A stretch of DNA of 64,000 nucleotides, taken from assembly GCF_020085105.1 (NCBI RefSeq), contig NC_058056.1:12770929-12834928 (forward strand), read 5' to 3'. A program made the translations under genes and the position numbers. The number at the start of each line of letters is the position of its first letter. Position 1 is the stretch's first letter. This document shows positions 11,860 to 23,200 of the stretch, piece after piece. The notes beneath the pieces are model-generated. The model searched no databases. It was not told where the DNA came from and saw only the letters and a program-made list of their open reading frames with translations. Source of the DNA: Siniperca chuatsi (lineage: Eukaryota > Chordata > Actinopteri > Centrarchiformes > Sinipercidae).

Positions 11860-14800
11860 ATGGCTAAACACTACGACGTTTTGTTCAGGTTGCTGATGCT
11901 CGGAGACTCGGGGGTTGGGAAGACTTGCATGTTGCGCAGGTTCACAGAAAGTGAATTTGATCCTTCACATATTTCCACCATCGGTAAGTCATCCAACAAG
12001 TTTTCAGTGACGTTTCCACAACTCATCATATAGGCCTGTGTTAACAGCCACAGGCTGAATCGGATTAACATCAGTTTACACTCGAGGCTGCAGCTATTGG
12101 AGTTTCAGAACAATTTACTGTAATTTTCCATTTTGTTCAAAGTGTATAAGCAGGCCTACTTAGCTAGGAGGATTAGAACAAACAACCTGAAACTGACTGA
12201 AAGGCATGTCAGTACTAAGAAAGCTATACTGAGCATGGCTATGCTAAAATAATAACATTTACTAATAGAGATATGCCCCTAAAAAATAACAACTAAAGGA
12301 TGTAGAAGAGGTCTGAGAAAGCAGGTAAGTGAACTGTGTCAGAATAACAATGGAAAGGAAGGCCTACAGGAAACAACATCATTGTCTCTGCCCTCAAAGT
12401 GTTTGATATTTTATCCTTTTCAAAAATGAAACTTGTGGATTGACACGCACATTAGTGCTTCACAGCACTGCTGCCTCTTTTCCTGACTGTGTGATAGACT
12501 AATGACTTGTTGGGAAATGGTGGGGCTGTTTTACACAAAAGAGTAAATTATTTCAGCAAAGAAATAGTCAACACATGCTTCCATGGAGGTTTGTTGTGAC
12601 TGTAAAAGAAAATGCTGTAGTGTACAGAGGAGCCTAATTCAGTGGAAAAGGTTTGTGAAGTGCAAACTGGATCTCAGGAGCGCGTGCAGGGTTGGGAAGG
12701 CTTTAAATGGGATTAAACCCAGTTATTTGAAAAAGTGCATGGTACATAAAATCTCCTTGCTTTTAGATCCCCGATGTTGTGAGTATTGGTAAACATCATA
12801 CAGCTTCAGTCATCCCTTTCAGATCTGCATCCACGTTTCTCACAAGTACAGTGTCTTTCAGAGACCTGTGTATTGTAAAAACAAACAAACAAACATTTAA
12901 AGTATCTCCTTAAGCCAAATATCAGACCCAGACTACAGTGATGATGTTATTGATGGAGAGATCCAGGAGCAGCTCCATTGACCGTGAATATAGGAACACT
13001 GTGAGAACATGATTTTACTGGGGTATACAGGAGGCACATTTTCTCATTTACTAGAAGCCCTGCATTCAAATCAAACTCATTTGGATGCAAACCAAAACAT
13101 CTGCTAGCCAATGGGGTATAGTGTAGTGTAGTGTAGTATAGAGGAGCTGAAATCATTAGTGAACTAACTGATTGGTCGATTGACAGGTAATTGATCTGCC
13201 CATAAATGAACCATGTAAGTTTATTTTTCAAGCAAAAATGCCACAAATGATCTTGTTACATCCTCTCTATTCTGAGGATTTGCTGCTTTTCTTTGTCTTA
13301 TGTGACAGTGAAGTGAAAATCTCTGGGTTTTGGACTGTTAGTAAGCAATTTGAACATGTTGCCTTGGGCTTTACAAAAGTGTGATGGGGATTTTTTACCT
13401 TTTTCTGACATTTTTTGACCAATCGATTAACTAAATAGTAGGGGATAATAATCAGTAGATAATCATTATTGAAAATAATATACCACATATAGTATAGTAT
13501 ATTCGGGATAACTAACGTTAAAAAAATTGAATACTACAGCATATACATTTTAAGCACCCATACAGGATGTAGCATGAAGAATTAAAATGCGTGTCTTTTT
13601 TTTTTTAAATGGACTTTTGGTGGCAGCATAAAAACTAAACAAGAACTGATTATAGAAGATATACAATAAATTGTCTTTACATTAATATAAACCAATTAAG
13701 TGATTTTTAAGTGACACATTCCTGTTGTTGGCAGCCAGTGCTATTTTGTCACATTTCTTAGCTCTCCTGTCCTGTTACCTGGCGGGAAAAAATCACCACT
13801 GTAGATCAGTTGCAACCCCCATGTGGAGACACAATGATTTAAAAGGTGACACTATGTAGTGCCTGAGATACTATTCATTAGGGATAATAGTGTCTCTGAG
13901 CAACACTCATTAAGTGCTCACAAACACACAATAGCCCTTGTAAAATACCGCAAAGCTGGATTTCTCAATGGTTTGTCACAGTTGCTTAAGTGATTCCAGT
14001 TGGACTGTTTGTGAAGGTGTTTGCAGTTGCATCACAAATTGCATATGTTATGTTTTGTTGACCCTGCTTTCTGTGAAATATAATGTAATTTTCTTCTTTT
14101 TTGGTAGGAGTCGATTTTAAAATGAAAACACTAGAAATAGATGGAGTCAAGGTGCGAGTACAAATATGGTAATTTAAGTTACTTATGTATCATTTTATTA
14201 CATTTACAGTTTGTCATTGTGCATACTGTGTAATTGTCTTCTGCTGCTGACGCGTGTTCTGTCTTCTGTGCAGGGACACTGCCGGTCAGGAACGTTATCA
14301 GACCATTACCAAGCAGTACTACAGACGGGCACAGGTGATCCCTCCATATGAACAATCACAGGAGTCAAGCTACCGTCATAGGTTACTGTAGCATTCATTC
14401 TTTAATTGTTCTTTTTTTGTGGATTCTTGTCCAGGGTATCATCTTTGTATATGACATCACAAGCAAGCCATCATTTCAGCACCTGGCGAAGTGGGCCAGT
14501 GATGTGGATGAAGTAAGGCAATAAGCACTCTCATTTCACTGCCTTGCACTTGTTACTCTCCACAGTGACCCAGTGTTTGTGTTCCGTGTCGGTGCACTGT
14601 TGATGCTTGCTGCACACCCAGTGGCTTAGTGTGAGTGACAAGATGATGAAGTCTTTTATCTCGGTGCTGTCTGTTTTGTTTTTTTTGTTGTTGTTTTGCA
14701 GTGCGCCCCAGGCACGGTGCAGAGGATTTTGGTAGGAAACAAGTCTGATGAGGAGCACAGGAGGCAGGTGACAAAAGACCAAGGAAGCAAGGTTTGATTG

Positions 14801-15638
14801 AACCTTATTTTGTGTTTTTTATGCTCTTTTTTTTGCATTTAACATACTTGTTAAGTGATAATGTACTATGTAGGATTTTGTAGATATACAAAAGCATCCA
14901 AAAGTTTTCAGTAGATTGTTGTTTCCAGTCTTCCGCTATACATTCAGTGATATAAGGTGACCAGGATTACCTCAAAATAGCTCTACGGCTAAATGGTAAG
15001 CAGATATTTCTAAAGGATACACAGACGAATCTGCCAGTTTTTGGTTGATCCAAGACTGTACAAATCTATACTTAGTGGGCGAATACATAGTTAGTTCAAA
15101 TTCTTGGATCCAGAACATCAGCTAATTTATATGAATATTTCATTAAAAACAAATTGATAGGCCAGTTAATAACTACCAACAACCTCTGTGTTCATTTACT
15201 TGTGGAGAAAACTGACATATAAAGCTATAAAATACCTTTTTGTTGTACTTATTTCTAACCATATCCAACTGGATTTTGCAGCTAGCAGAAACTTATGGGA
15301 TGGAGTTCTTTGAGACCAGTGCCTCCACCAGCAGTAACATCAGTGAGGTAAGACACAGGCTGCATCTCCACAGAAACTTGTCTGTCACATTAGAAGTGTG
15401 CACAAACATTGCGGGGAACTCCCACACTACATTCTTATATATTACCTATGTGTTTATTTTTCACTTCCTCCTTCTTCAGTCCTTCACTCGTGCGGCAGAA
15501 CTGGTGCTGCAGGCTCACAAGAGAGACGTGGACAGCTTGTTGGGATCTCTAGATGATTATCTGGAGAAGGCCGCTTTGGAAGAAGAGAAGGGCAGTCAAG
15601 ATAAAGACGACAACACTCAGAGGACCTGTGCCTGTTAG
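11860..15638 (+). CDS. rab15: RAB15, small GTPase of endosomal recycling
   Basis: RAB15 is a Ras-superfamily GTPase linked to early and recycling endosome traffic, enriched in neurons. Seven coding exons join in phase: 11860-11983, 14108-14168, 14274-14334, 14435-14512, 14702-14791, 15282-15347 and 15480-15638. They give 212 codons, the same length as the human protein. Visible motifs are the P-loop GDSGVGKT (15-22), switch I Thr40 in STIGVDF, WDTAGQE (62-68), NKSD (121-124) and ETSAS (149-153). The C-terminus ends CAC (210-212), the CXC signal for double geranylgeranylation. The C-terminal hypervariable part is acidic and fish-specific. The fifth donor (AAG then GTTTGA) is weak. The 2.1 kb first intron contains a dispersed repeat. 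Identity is very secure. Confidence 0.95.
13150..13485. mobile_element. Dispersed teleost repeat in rab15 intron 1
   Basis: I recognise this as a copy of a common fish repeat marked by GATTGGTCGATTGACAG at the left, TTTTTCAAGCAAAAATGCCA and GAGGATTTGCTGCTTTTCTT in the middle, and GACCAATCGATTAAC near the right end. The left GATTGGTC and right GACCAATC are inverted. It is decayed and non-coding. Class assignment is uncertain (probably a non-autonomous DNA transposon). Confidence 0.55.
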
Positions 15639-16505
15639 AGAGAGGGCCCTCATGGCTCATACTGTAGCTAAAGACATTTGTTCCCCTCTGTAACTTGACG
15701 CTGCCCTCCTCCGCCTTCTTCAGAGATATTGTGACATGTTGGCCAGGAGGGTGCTCGATTGTTTTCATTTTTTGCAAGTCGGTGACGTTACATGGTGGTA
15801 AATGCAGTTAGCCTCAGCAACCAGCCGAGGGCCAATCTTGTCGCATCATCACTGAACTCTGTAGCCAGTGAAGAGTATATCTGCAGTGCATGAAGGCAGC
15901 TCTGCAACCATGTGCTCCAGCAAAACTATCAATATACACACTTTCTTCATTTTCTGTGGTGAAATGCACTATACATCTACTTCATCAGTTTACTGTATTC
16001 CATCACCTTTGCTTGTTAGTTTTTAAAATTTTATTATCAGACTACACATCTACAAATTGATTGGTAATGTGTGGATCCATATCAAAGAAATCTGTTTATT
16101 AAGTTGCACTGAGTCTATATGCGGTATGCAACAAGGTAGCCAGAGGACAGAGTTGAATTATTTACACCTCGAAACTCAAACCAAGCAGGGGTGGATTTGT
16201 TTACACAATGGACTTATTTCCTCATGGGAGACAGTGTTGTGCCATGTTCAGTTACCTTTCTGAATACAATCTTTACATACCATCTTAAATGTATATGTAC
16301 AGTTTGTTTTATGAATTTGACCGGTGTTTGCCTACTGTATGTTATGCATTTAAGCAGTGTCACTGCTGCTTAAATGCATAATTCAGGGTCTGTTGAGATG
16401 CCACAGATATGTAATTTTAATATAATGTTTGAAACTCAAGGATGTTGAAAGAAATCAAGCTATGTATGTGTAAGTTAATAAATTGAAATTGTCATATTAA
16501 AAACG
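15639..16505 (+). other. rab15 3' UTR with poly(A) signal
   Basis: The UTR runs about 0.85 kb to a canonical AATAAA at 16477-16482. It contains the perfect hairpin at 16342-16381, listed separately. No conserved frame is present; the open frames here are chance. Confidence 0.65.
16342..16381 (+). other. Perfect 16-bp hairpin in the rab15 3' UTR
   Basis: TTATGCATTTAAGCAG at 16342-16357 is followed by an 8-base loop (TGTCACTG) and by its exact reverse complement at 16366-16381. In RNA this forms a stem with no mismatches about 100 bases upstream of the poly(A) signal. It is too short for a typical microRNA precursor and lacks a terminator T-run. Confidence 0.85.
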
Positions 16506-16527
16506 AATTAATTGGGTATCTGAGCCT

Positions 16528-16538
16528 TGCTGAGTCAC
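16528..16538 (-). promoter_or_regulatory. Candidate antioxidant response element upstream of gpx2
   Basis: On the minus strand the site reads GTGACTCAGCA, a perfect match to the NRF2-small-MAF core RTGACNNNGC. It lies just past the rab15 poly(A) signal and about 540 bases before the gpx2 ATG. GPX2 is a known NRF2 target in mammals; that this site serves the same role here is inference. Confidence 0.5.
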
Positions 16539-17000
16539 TAAATTTGGATTGAGAGCGGTTAGGTCCACAGAGAGTTCAGACAGTAGGTTCATTCATTTTT
16601 CATCACCTGCTGTGAAAGACAGGTGATCGCACGTTACATTTTTTTATGAGATATCAGAAAACTGAATACACGGCAATAATACATGTTATTTCCCCCAGTC
16701 AACACTTTGAGATGAGCATGTCAACATACATACTCAGGATAATAATACAATTTTAAAAGAATTCCAATGATTAACAGCATGTGGCATTTGGGTTAAAAGA
16801 AATTATCATAAAATTTGAACACTTAGAAGTCCGAAATATCATTTTAAATCATGCAAAAACTTCTTCATGTAGGCTACTTGTGTGGTTCCACAGTCAGTTA
16901 CATCAATCTATCTGAAACTTGTGAAGAGTATTGCATTTCAGGTGTATCAGTTTCTTGCAGAGCCATTTGATACCCATGAAATGCAGCTTTCTGCCCTAAG

Positions 17001-17007
17001 TGAGTCA
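17001..17007. promoter_or_regulatory. AP-1 type TGAGTCA near the gpx2 start
   Basis: A perfect TGAGTCA heptamer lies 72 bases before the gpx2 ATG. The flanking bases do not complete an antioxidant response element. It may sit in the promoter or the 5' leader, as the start site is unknown. Confidence 0.35.
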
Positions 17008-17078
17008 GGTGACCAAACAGTGGGATAGTCACACACTGAGATCCCGTCTGCCTCCAGCGTGGAAGCACAGGACTCAAG

Positions 17079-18245
17079 ATGACGTTCATCGCCAAGACCT
17101 TCTACGACCTGAAGGCCACCAAGCTGGAGGGAGACTCTGTGGATTTCAATGTGTTTAGGGGGCGAGTGGTCCTGATAGAGAATGTGGCCTCACTCTGAGG
17201 CACCACCACCCGGGACTTCAGTGAGCTCAACCAGCTTCAGAGCAAGTACCCCCATCGGCTGGTGGTCCTGGGTTTTCCTTGTAACCAGTTTGGATACCAG
17301 GTCAGTTGAGCTGCACTGTTGCCTGAGGCAATTCAGTACGACCCTGCAATATCTGGTCTTGAAATAGGACTTATGTCATTAGGTTACCTAATTTAATGCA
17401 TCCTCTGGATATAAAATACACTTGTACAAATTGGAAACTACACCTGAATTCCAACAGATGTTCAAAGCCAGTTTCATTCATCATTTTTATATTTCTTTTT
17501 ACGTTTCATTATAACCATCATTTGATCAATTTAAACAGAATCTTTAGCTTTCTCCCTATATCCTTCTAAAAATAACATTCTCCCATGTTTGCTTTACCCA
17601 ATGAAAATTATTCCCATTGTGTTCACCTATACAGTAATTCAAAACAACTGCATGGTTGCATGGTGTGCAAATTATAGCTGGTACTTTAGCTTTGATGCTG
17701 CAATTAGATTTTAAGTATCTGCCTGACGCTCTTATAGAGCGACTTTGTTTGCTACGGTGTAATCAGCTTAATTCCTGTTATCACCAAAATTAGAAGCCAA
17801 CTATGAGCCTTAAAGCCTTAAAGCCATAACAATATTGCTGTGGAGTATAAGACAGCTGGACAATATGGAAATAAACGCTTGTGTTTTGCAGGAGAACTGC
17901 TCCAATGGTGAGATCCTGAATTCGCTGCAGAATGTGCGTCCAGGCAGCGGCTTTCAGCCCAACTTTACCATCTTTGAGAAGTGTGATGTCAACGGAACAA
18001 ACACCCATCCAGTCTTTGCCTATCTTAAAGACAAGCTCCCCTATCCCGATGACGACCCCAAGTCTCTCATGCAGGACCCCAAATTTCTGGTTTGGAGTCC
18101 CATCACCAGGACGGACATCTCTTGGAACTTTGAGAAATTCCTCATCGGGCCAGAGGGAGAGCCCTTTAAAAGATACAGCAAAAAATTCCCCACCATTGAC
18201 ATCGAGCCTGACATCCAAAGACTGTTAAGATTAACCAAGACCTAA
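17079..18245 (+). CDS. gpx2: Glutathione peroxidase 2 (selenoprotein)
   Basis: GPX2 reduces hydrogen peroxide and organic hydroperoxides with glutathione, mainly in gut epithelium. Exons 17079-17300 and 17892-18245 encode 191 residues (human about 190). The TGA at 17196-17198 is codon 40 and falls within NVASL-Sec-GTTTRDF, so it is read as selenocysteine and is not a stop. The other catalytic residues are visible: Gln74 at the end of FPCNQFGYQ, and Trp152-Asn153 in [15 protein letters not shown] element follows in the 3' UTR. There is no N-terminal signal peptide, so it is cytosolic and not GPX3-like. [11 protein letters not shown] at the start, [11 protein letters not shown] in exon 2 and the rab15-max neighbourhood favour gpx2 over gpx1. 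A pipeline that treats TGA as a stop would truncate or split this gene. Confidence 0.95.
17196..17198 (+). other. Selenocysteine codon (TGA) of gpx2
   Basis: In-frame TGA at codon 40, at the active-site position conserved in glutathione peroxidases. The reading frame continues with family sequence on both sides. Confidence 0.95.
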
Positions 18246-18640
18246 GAATAGCCTCCACCTCTTTATGACTTCTCATCCATCACAGTCAAAGCTGATATGC
18301 TGTCCTCCACACTTTTAAGCCTTATTAAATGAGGGTGATATTCTGAAAAGCTGAGGGAATATTATCTGAGGCCTTATAAGTGCTTAAGAGTAGTGGAGAT
18401 TCAATATATGTTAAAGGAATTTTACAGTGCAGTAACAAGTTAAAACAAATGTGGGTACACTAAAATAGCAGGGTATTTCCTTTTGCAAGTCCTTTGTTTC
18501 TTGTCCTATGCTAACCTGGCCAGCAGATGGTGCTGCTGATTTGATCATACAAACAGATGACTTCTGTCATGCTTTTATGAATTAACATTCACCACACACA
18601 CACTCACAAAAGGTTTGCACTGGAATAAAACCCTAAAAAC
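18246..18640 (+). other. gpx2 3' UTR with poly(A) signal
   Basis: The UTR holds the SECIS element. A canonical AATAAA at 18624-18629 lies about 380 bases after the stop codon. Confidence 0.7.
18312..18390 (+). ncRNA. SECIS element in the gpx2 3' UTR
   Basis: The structure can be folded by eye. The lower stem pairs CTTTTAAGC (18312-18320) with GCTTAAGAG (18382-18390), then CTTAT (18321-18325) with ATAAG (18376-18380). The non-Watson-Crick quartet is ATGA (18329-18332) opposite TGAG (18367-18370). Above it a continuous 10-bp helix joins GGTGATATTC (18334-18343) and GAATATTATC (18357-18366). The apical loop carries the required adenosines AAAA (18346-18349), 13 bases after ATGA. This matches the eukaryotic SECIS consensus that recruits SBP2 and the selenocysteine elongation factor. 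It starts 67 bases after the stop codon. Confidence 0.9.
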
Positions 18641-20189
18641 CAACGTTCTCTCTCACTGATGTATCTTTTTTTTTAATTGGACCATATATGCACTGAGGCA
18701 CCTGCTATAAAGATGTGTGCCTCTGATGCAAGGTTTACAAAAATGGATGGTGTGATGTCTGAAACAGCTCTGTGTGGTCATAGTAATGAGGCTTGAAACA
18801 CAATAAGAAGGATGTGGAATTATAATACATGTTATTGCACTCTAAAACGCTCACTAAAATAACTCACAGGCCATTACTCTGCATTATGCATCCTCTAGCC
18901 TGCTGATTCATTCCTTATTTGTTGAGATCTTCTTTCTCCACCAATTCATTAGATCTACATTTCCAAGTAAGATCTGATGCTACCAGTAGCCTAATACAGC
19001 TGCATGAATGCTTTACTACCACAGTGACACCTGAAGACAAGTCCTAAATCATGCATTTAGGAAAGCATCGACCTTGCCCCTGTGTAATGAGCTCTTATCC
19101 AGCTTTACGTTTCTATGCACAGTATGCATTGTTGGCAAGTTCTGCAGATTAGCAGTGGATTGTCTGCACATCCGCTCACATCAACATCAGCTGATGATGT
19201 CAGAGCCACAGGCTACACAGGTCAGGCAGTGCCCTAATGTCTTTGGCAGGATGCTGCTGGGACAACAGTGAAACACTCATTCACCTGACACTGCTTTATT
19301 TTCGTTTGTCGTTAGCCTGACTCACTGTCTTTGCATATCACATTTAAATATTTGTGTTGTCATGATACATGAGGACATTTGATTAATACATTTCCCACAG
19401 GCTTACTGGTCTGCGGCTGACAGTCAGGTTAGTAATGTTGCCTATTAGAAGCAGCCAGTAATTGGAGGAGGAATGCCTGGGGCCTCTCCACTCTCTGCGC
19501 AGCTCCCCTACACACAGCTTGCAGAATAATGCCCCCAAAGATCGTTTATGTTTGAGAGATGAATCACTCAATTTAAATTAAAAAAATAATGTAGGGCTAT
19601 AATCAATTAAAATAATATAATACAACAATGAACGATCTTATCACATCTGAACTCATGTAAAACGTTACACACATTCTAACTTCATTTCTGGACAATACTT
19701 GATTTGCATGTATTTTGGTCCAAATAACTCATGCATGTAGGCTAACTACTGCAATATTAGCTAAAAAAAAAAGTTAAAATAAGTACAATATTTTTTTTAC
19801 AAGAGGCATGTAGGACTGACAGGACTCTTTAACTTTAACTTTAATTACAGGACATTTGCAACAGTAGGTCAAAGGTTGCTAGTTTAAAAAAAAAAAAATA
19901 GGTAAATGGCTCCTGAACTGGAGCTCCTGTGTGTGTGGCTAAATGTCATTATTGTGATTGAGATCAAATTTAAGCCAAATAAAGCAGAAACACCCAATAA
20001 ACTTTATTCAAATTTGACCAAACTTAAACACAAAAAGGTATGTAACTGGACCTACAGAGGAAAGGATGTAGCCCAAGTAAAAGAAAAGATTTTAGCTGCT
20101 TCGCATTAGCCTGCATAGTTTTACAACCTATGTTTTCAACGCAGAGTGAGAGCTCTTCGTGTCCCCCTCCTCTCCGTCTGCCCGCTACA
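18641..20189. other. Intergenic region between gpx2 and sipa1l1
   Basis: About 1.5 kb, AT-rich in its second half, with no recognisable gene, repeat family or long frame. Regulatory sequence for sipa1l1 is likely at the right end. Confidence 0.65.
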
Positions 20190-20199
20190 GGTGAGCACT

Positions 20200-20213
20200 G
20201 TTGCCACGGAAAC
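20200..20213. promoter_or_regulatory. RFX X-box-like site
   Basis: GTTGCCACGGAAAC matches the imperfect inverted-repeat X-box bound by RFX factors (GTTGCC, 2-base spacer, GGAAAC). It lies at the sipa1l1 promoter; binding is not shown. Confidence 0.5.
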
Positions 20214-20235
20214 GTTTGCTTTCCCCACGTAGCCT

Positions 20236-20245
20236 TCTCGCGAGA
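20236..20245. promoter_or_regulatory. TCTCGCGAGA (CGCG) promoter element
   Basis: A perfect ten-base palindrome of the type bound by BANP at unmethylated CpG promoters. It lies about 200 bases before the likely first-exon donor. Confidence 0.55.
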
Positions 20246-20251
20246 CTCCGT

Positions 20252-20253
<2 letters not shown>

Positions 20254-20296
<43 letters not shown>
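20254..20296. repeat. GA microsatellite at the sipa1l1 promoter
   Basis: About 21 uninterrupted AG units. Frames read through it give only Arg-Glu or Ser-Leu runs and are not genes. Length variation here could affect the promoter. Confidence 0.9.
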
Positions 20297-20299
<3 letters not shown>

Positions 20300-23200
20300 G
20301 CAGCCTGAATGATCTCATCCCTCCAGCAGCTGCATAGCGCAGCGAGGCAAACCCGTAACTTTCTATCAAACTTCCAAGTTGCCTTTCGGAGGGAGACACC
20401 GGGGCATTTTCGGTTTGAACCGGAGCGAACACGTTTCCCGCGAAGGTAAGGAAGAGAGCTGCGCAATTTGTGTTTCGGACTTATATGATCTTGTTACGAG
20501 TTGAAACAAAAGGGGGACAACCCGCTTCGTATTGTGTGACATCCAAAAGCTTGAGGCAGAAAGGAGATAAAGGTGAGTTGGGAACGTAGTGCTATGTTCG
20601 TGGTACAAGGTGCCTGCACAAAACATCTGTCGGCTGTGTGTGGACAAAGCACATCTTTGTGCTGTGTGAAGGTGCAGTGTGGAGCCAGTGCGCAATCAGT
20701 GGCACTGTTTTTAAAAAACAGTAGAAGTGGAGTGCAAGAAACGTTGCGATCACTGGGACTGTCAACACATATGTAGCCTATCCGCTGCATCGTTGTAGCC
20801 TATATGTCAAGGGCATTGTTCCCAGCACTGCTTTGGGGAGACGATTCACAGGTGGCATCGTGCACCCTACACCACTACATATAGGATGTGTGGATGTCTC
20901 CTTTTCTAACTGTCACCACCCGAAAATCAGTATTTTTCAGCCTGGTATACCCCGGGTTGTTGCCACACGAGGAGGGATTTCAGGCAGGTGATTTCCTTGT
21001 GCCACAGGCCCGAGAGCTCTGATTTGTTTACAGCCTTGCCTGGTTCATCATCTTGTTGCCAAGATGATTGCATGGTTCAGCCTAATCAATGAGCCATGTT
21101 AAATGTTACATTCCTTACATGGCATTTTGATCAGATAATACCCAATCAGACCCTCTTTCTACTGACGTATTTATGCTTCATTTGCAGGATATACACAAAA
21201 ACAGCCTTTTTTGGCCACTGTGGGCACATAGAGAGTGTTTAGGAATAGAGAGAGAATACAGATCATTACAGTGGTGGCAACATGATAGAATAGGAAAGAT
21301 ATGTCAATGCAGGGCAACAAGGCAAACAGAGGTTTGTTTAGATAGTAACAAACAGGAAACAGTGCCAACCTTTCAGAGTTCAAGCATACTGTATGCAGCA
21401 TTGTGTTAAAATGAGCATATTTACAAAATAGAATCTGTAACAAACCAGTTACAACTATGCAGGTAGGAGATTGAAAATCACTGCGCTTCCCTGTAACTGA
21501 ATCATATTGCCTGCTCCAGTATCAGTGCTTGTTGGAGTTGGATAACTTGGCATGAGTCAGGTGAAAAAGGAAGCTTTGGAGTTTAGCTTTGGGCAAGGAT
21601 CAAGGATTGTTAGCATTCTTGATAGGCTTAGCTGACCTGCGGTGGGCATGACTGATCATACAGCTGCACTGCCATTTTTACTAGTGAGTCTAATCTCCGC
21701 TTTGTCCTGTTTGCTTGTTCTAAATTGTAGCTGTCATTCACACCGGACTGCGTCTTTCTTTCTCTGATGAGATTTCTTATAGAAAATTAATCGAATGCAA
21801 ATGCAGCAGCTTTATATCACTATTGGGGAAAGCAAAACAAATCTGTGTTTTATGCTGCTGACAAAAATACCAGAAAATAAAGACATTACTGCGTGGGCCT
21901 TAAATCATCTCATTTAGGGAGACTAGTCTGCAGCCAGAGCAGCGTGAAGCCCATATGAGTAACTGCTACTCCAAAGATGAGTTTTTTTGTGCCGCTCTCA
22001 TCAAAATGCTTCTACATGCAAACTCTAAACATGATCCTTTAGAAACACGCCATTGCTTCTCATGTTTCTTATCAGCATAAATAATCCTCTCCCTGGTTTA
22101 TTACCGAAGGACAGTGTTTCTATTTTTACTTTTCGCATCATACTTCTCACATAATTACAATGGTTATTGTGCTTCATTTGTGGTGGAGTCTTTCTAACGT
22201 GCCCACACATTCACACAGAGATGCTTCCTGTTGCTAACTTGAGCTTATGTTTCCATTGTCTCTTGTGCATTTGCTCGAAGGGAATAGCGCGAGCAAAGAT
22301 AAAAGACAACAACAAGAGGAGCATTGTACTGCTTTATAATTTGCCACTCTGGAATGTGTGGGCTGCAATTATTCTAAGTGGCCATCATGAAATGCTGAAT
22401 TGAACTGTTTTCTGATGAATAATGAGATTATTGTTATGATCAGTTCTCAAGTTCAAAGTGCATTATTCTTAATTGGTTTAATTATCTTAATGTCTAAAGT
22501 AGGTTTTGACCATGCTCTGTGCTGCTTCTTGGTTACCCTCACAAAGTTTTAAGGTTCTATCATTTCTTGACCTCACCTTTTGGAAATGTGCAGTATCACC
22601 TGTTAAGCCTGTGCCCCTGCCACCTCTAACCGCCTGCTGCTGATGACAGACCAGACGACAAACTAAACAGACCTTGAGATGTGGCCCTGGATGATCTGGT
22701 GCACCAACATGGCCAATGTCAGCTGCAAGGCCAATTTCTTCATGCTTGTTTATTCTATGGTAGACCCCAGAATGAGTCATGTATTCATGTGGTTTGACAC
22801 AACCTTCAACAATAGCTTGAAATATATCAGTTTTGTAGAAAATAAAAAGGGAAGCTCCGTCAGTTTTAACACGAGTGATATGTCTGACCAATATTAGTCA
22901 GCCCATAGTCAGAAGTCAAATGACTTGATGATAACGTGGCCTCCAGCGGTTTTTCTGTGTGAGTGTCTTTTTGCTGGCGACTGAGGGGGGTTGATGAGTT
23001 TGATTGTAATGAGGTGTGACTACGGATCTGCGTTTCCTGCTTGCTAAACTGTTGGAATGCTCTGTCTTTGTCTGGATCTGACGGTCCACTGTATAGCAGC
23101 CAATGGAGGAAAGCAGAGGGCTCGGAAGCTACAATAGTGATGATGTAATCTCTTTTCAGTGCACTGTCACAGAGTAAATGTGTGCTGACAAAGGAAAATT

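Larger units (their letters stand above)
20190..20445 (+). promoter_or_regulatory. sipa1l1 promoter and non-coding first exon
   Basis: A CpG-rich stretch ends in a strong donor (CGCGAAG then GTAAGG, GT at 20446-20447). Upstream are an RFX X-box-like GTTGCCACGGAAAC (20200-20213), a perfect TCTCGCGAGA palindrome (20236-20245) and a GA microsatellite (20254-20296). The exon probably starts near or after the GA run. A second possible donor, AAAG then GTGAGT, is at 20573, so a longer or alternative first exon is possible. The next exon begins at 35987. Confidence 0.6.

Noticed and set aside
16342-16381. Hairpin as a microRNA precursor
   Set aside because: The 16-bp stem is too short and has no flanking complementarity for Drosha/Dicer processing.
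17196-17198. In-frame TGA in gpx2 as a sign of a pseudogene
   Set aside because: The position is the catalytic selenocysteine, the frame stays conserved on both sides, and a SECIS element follows.
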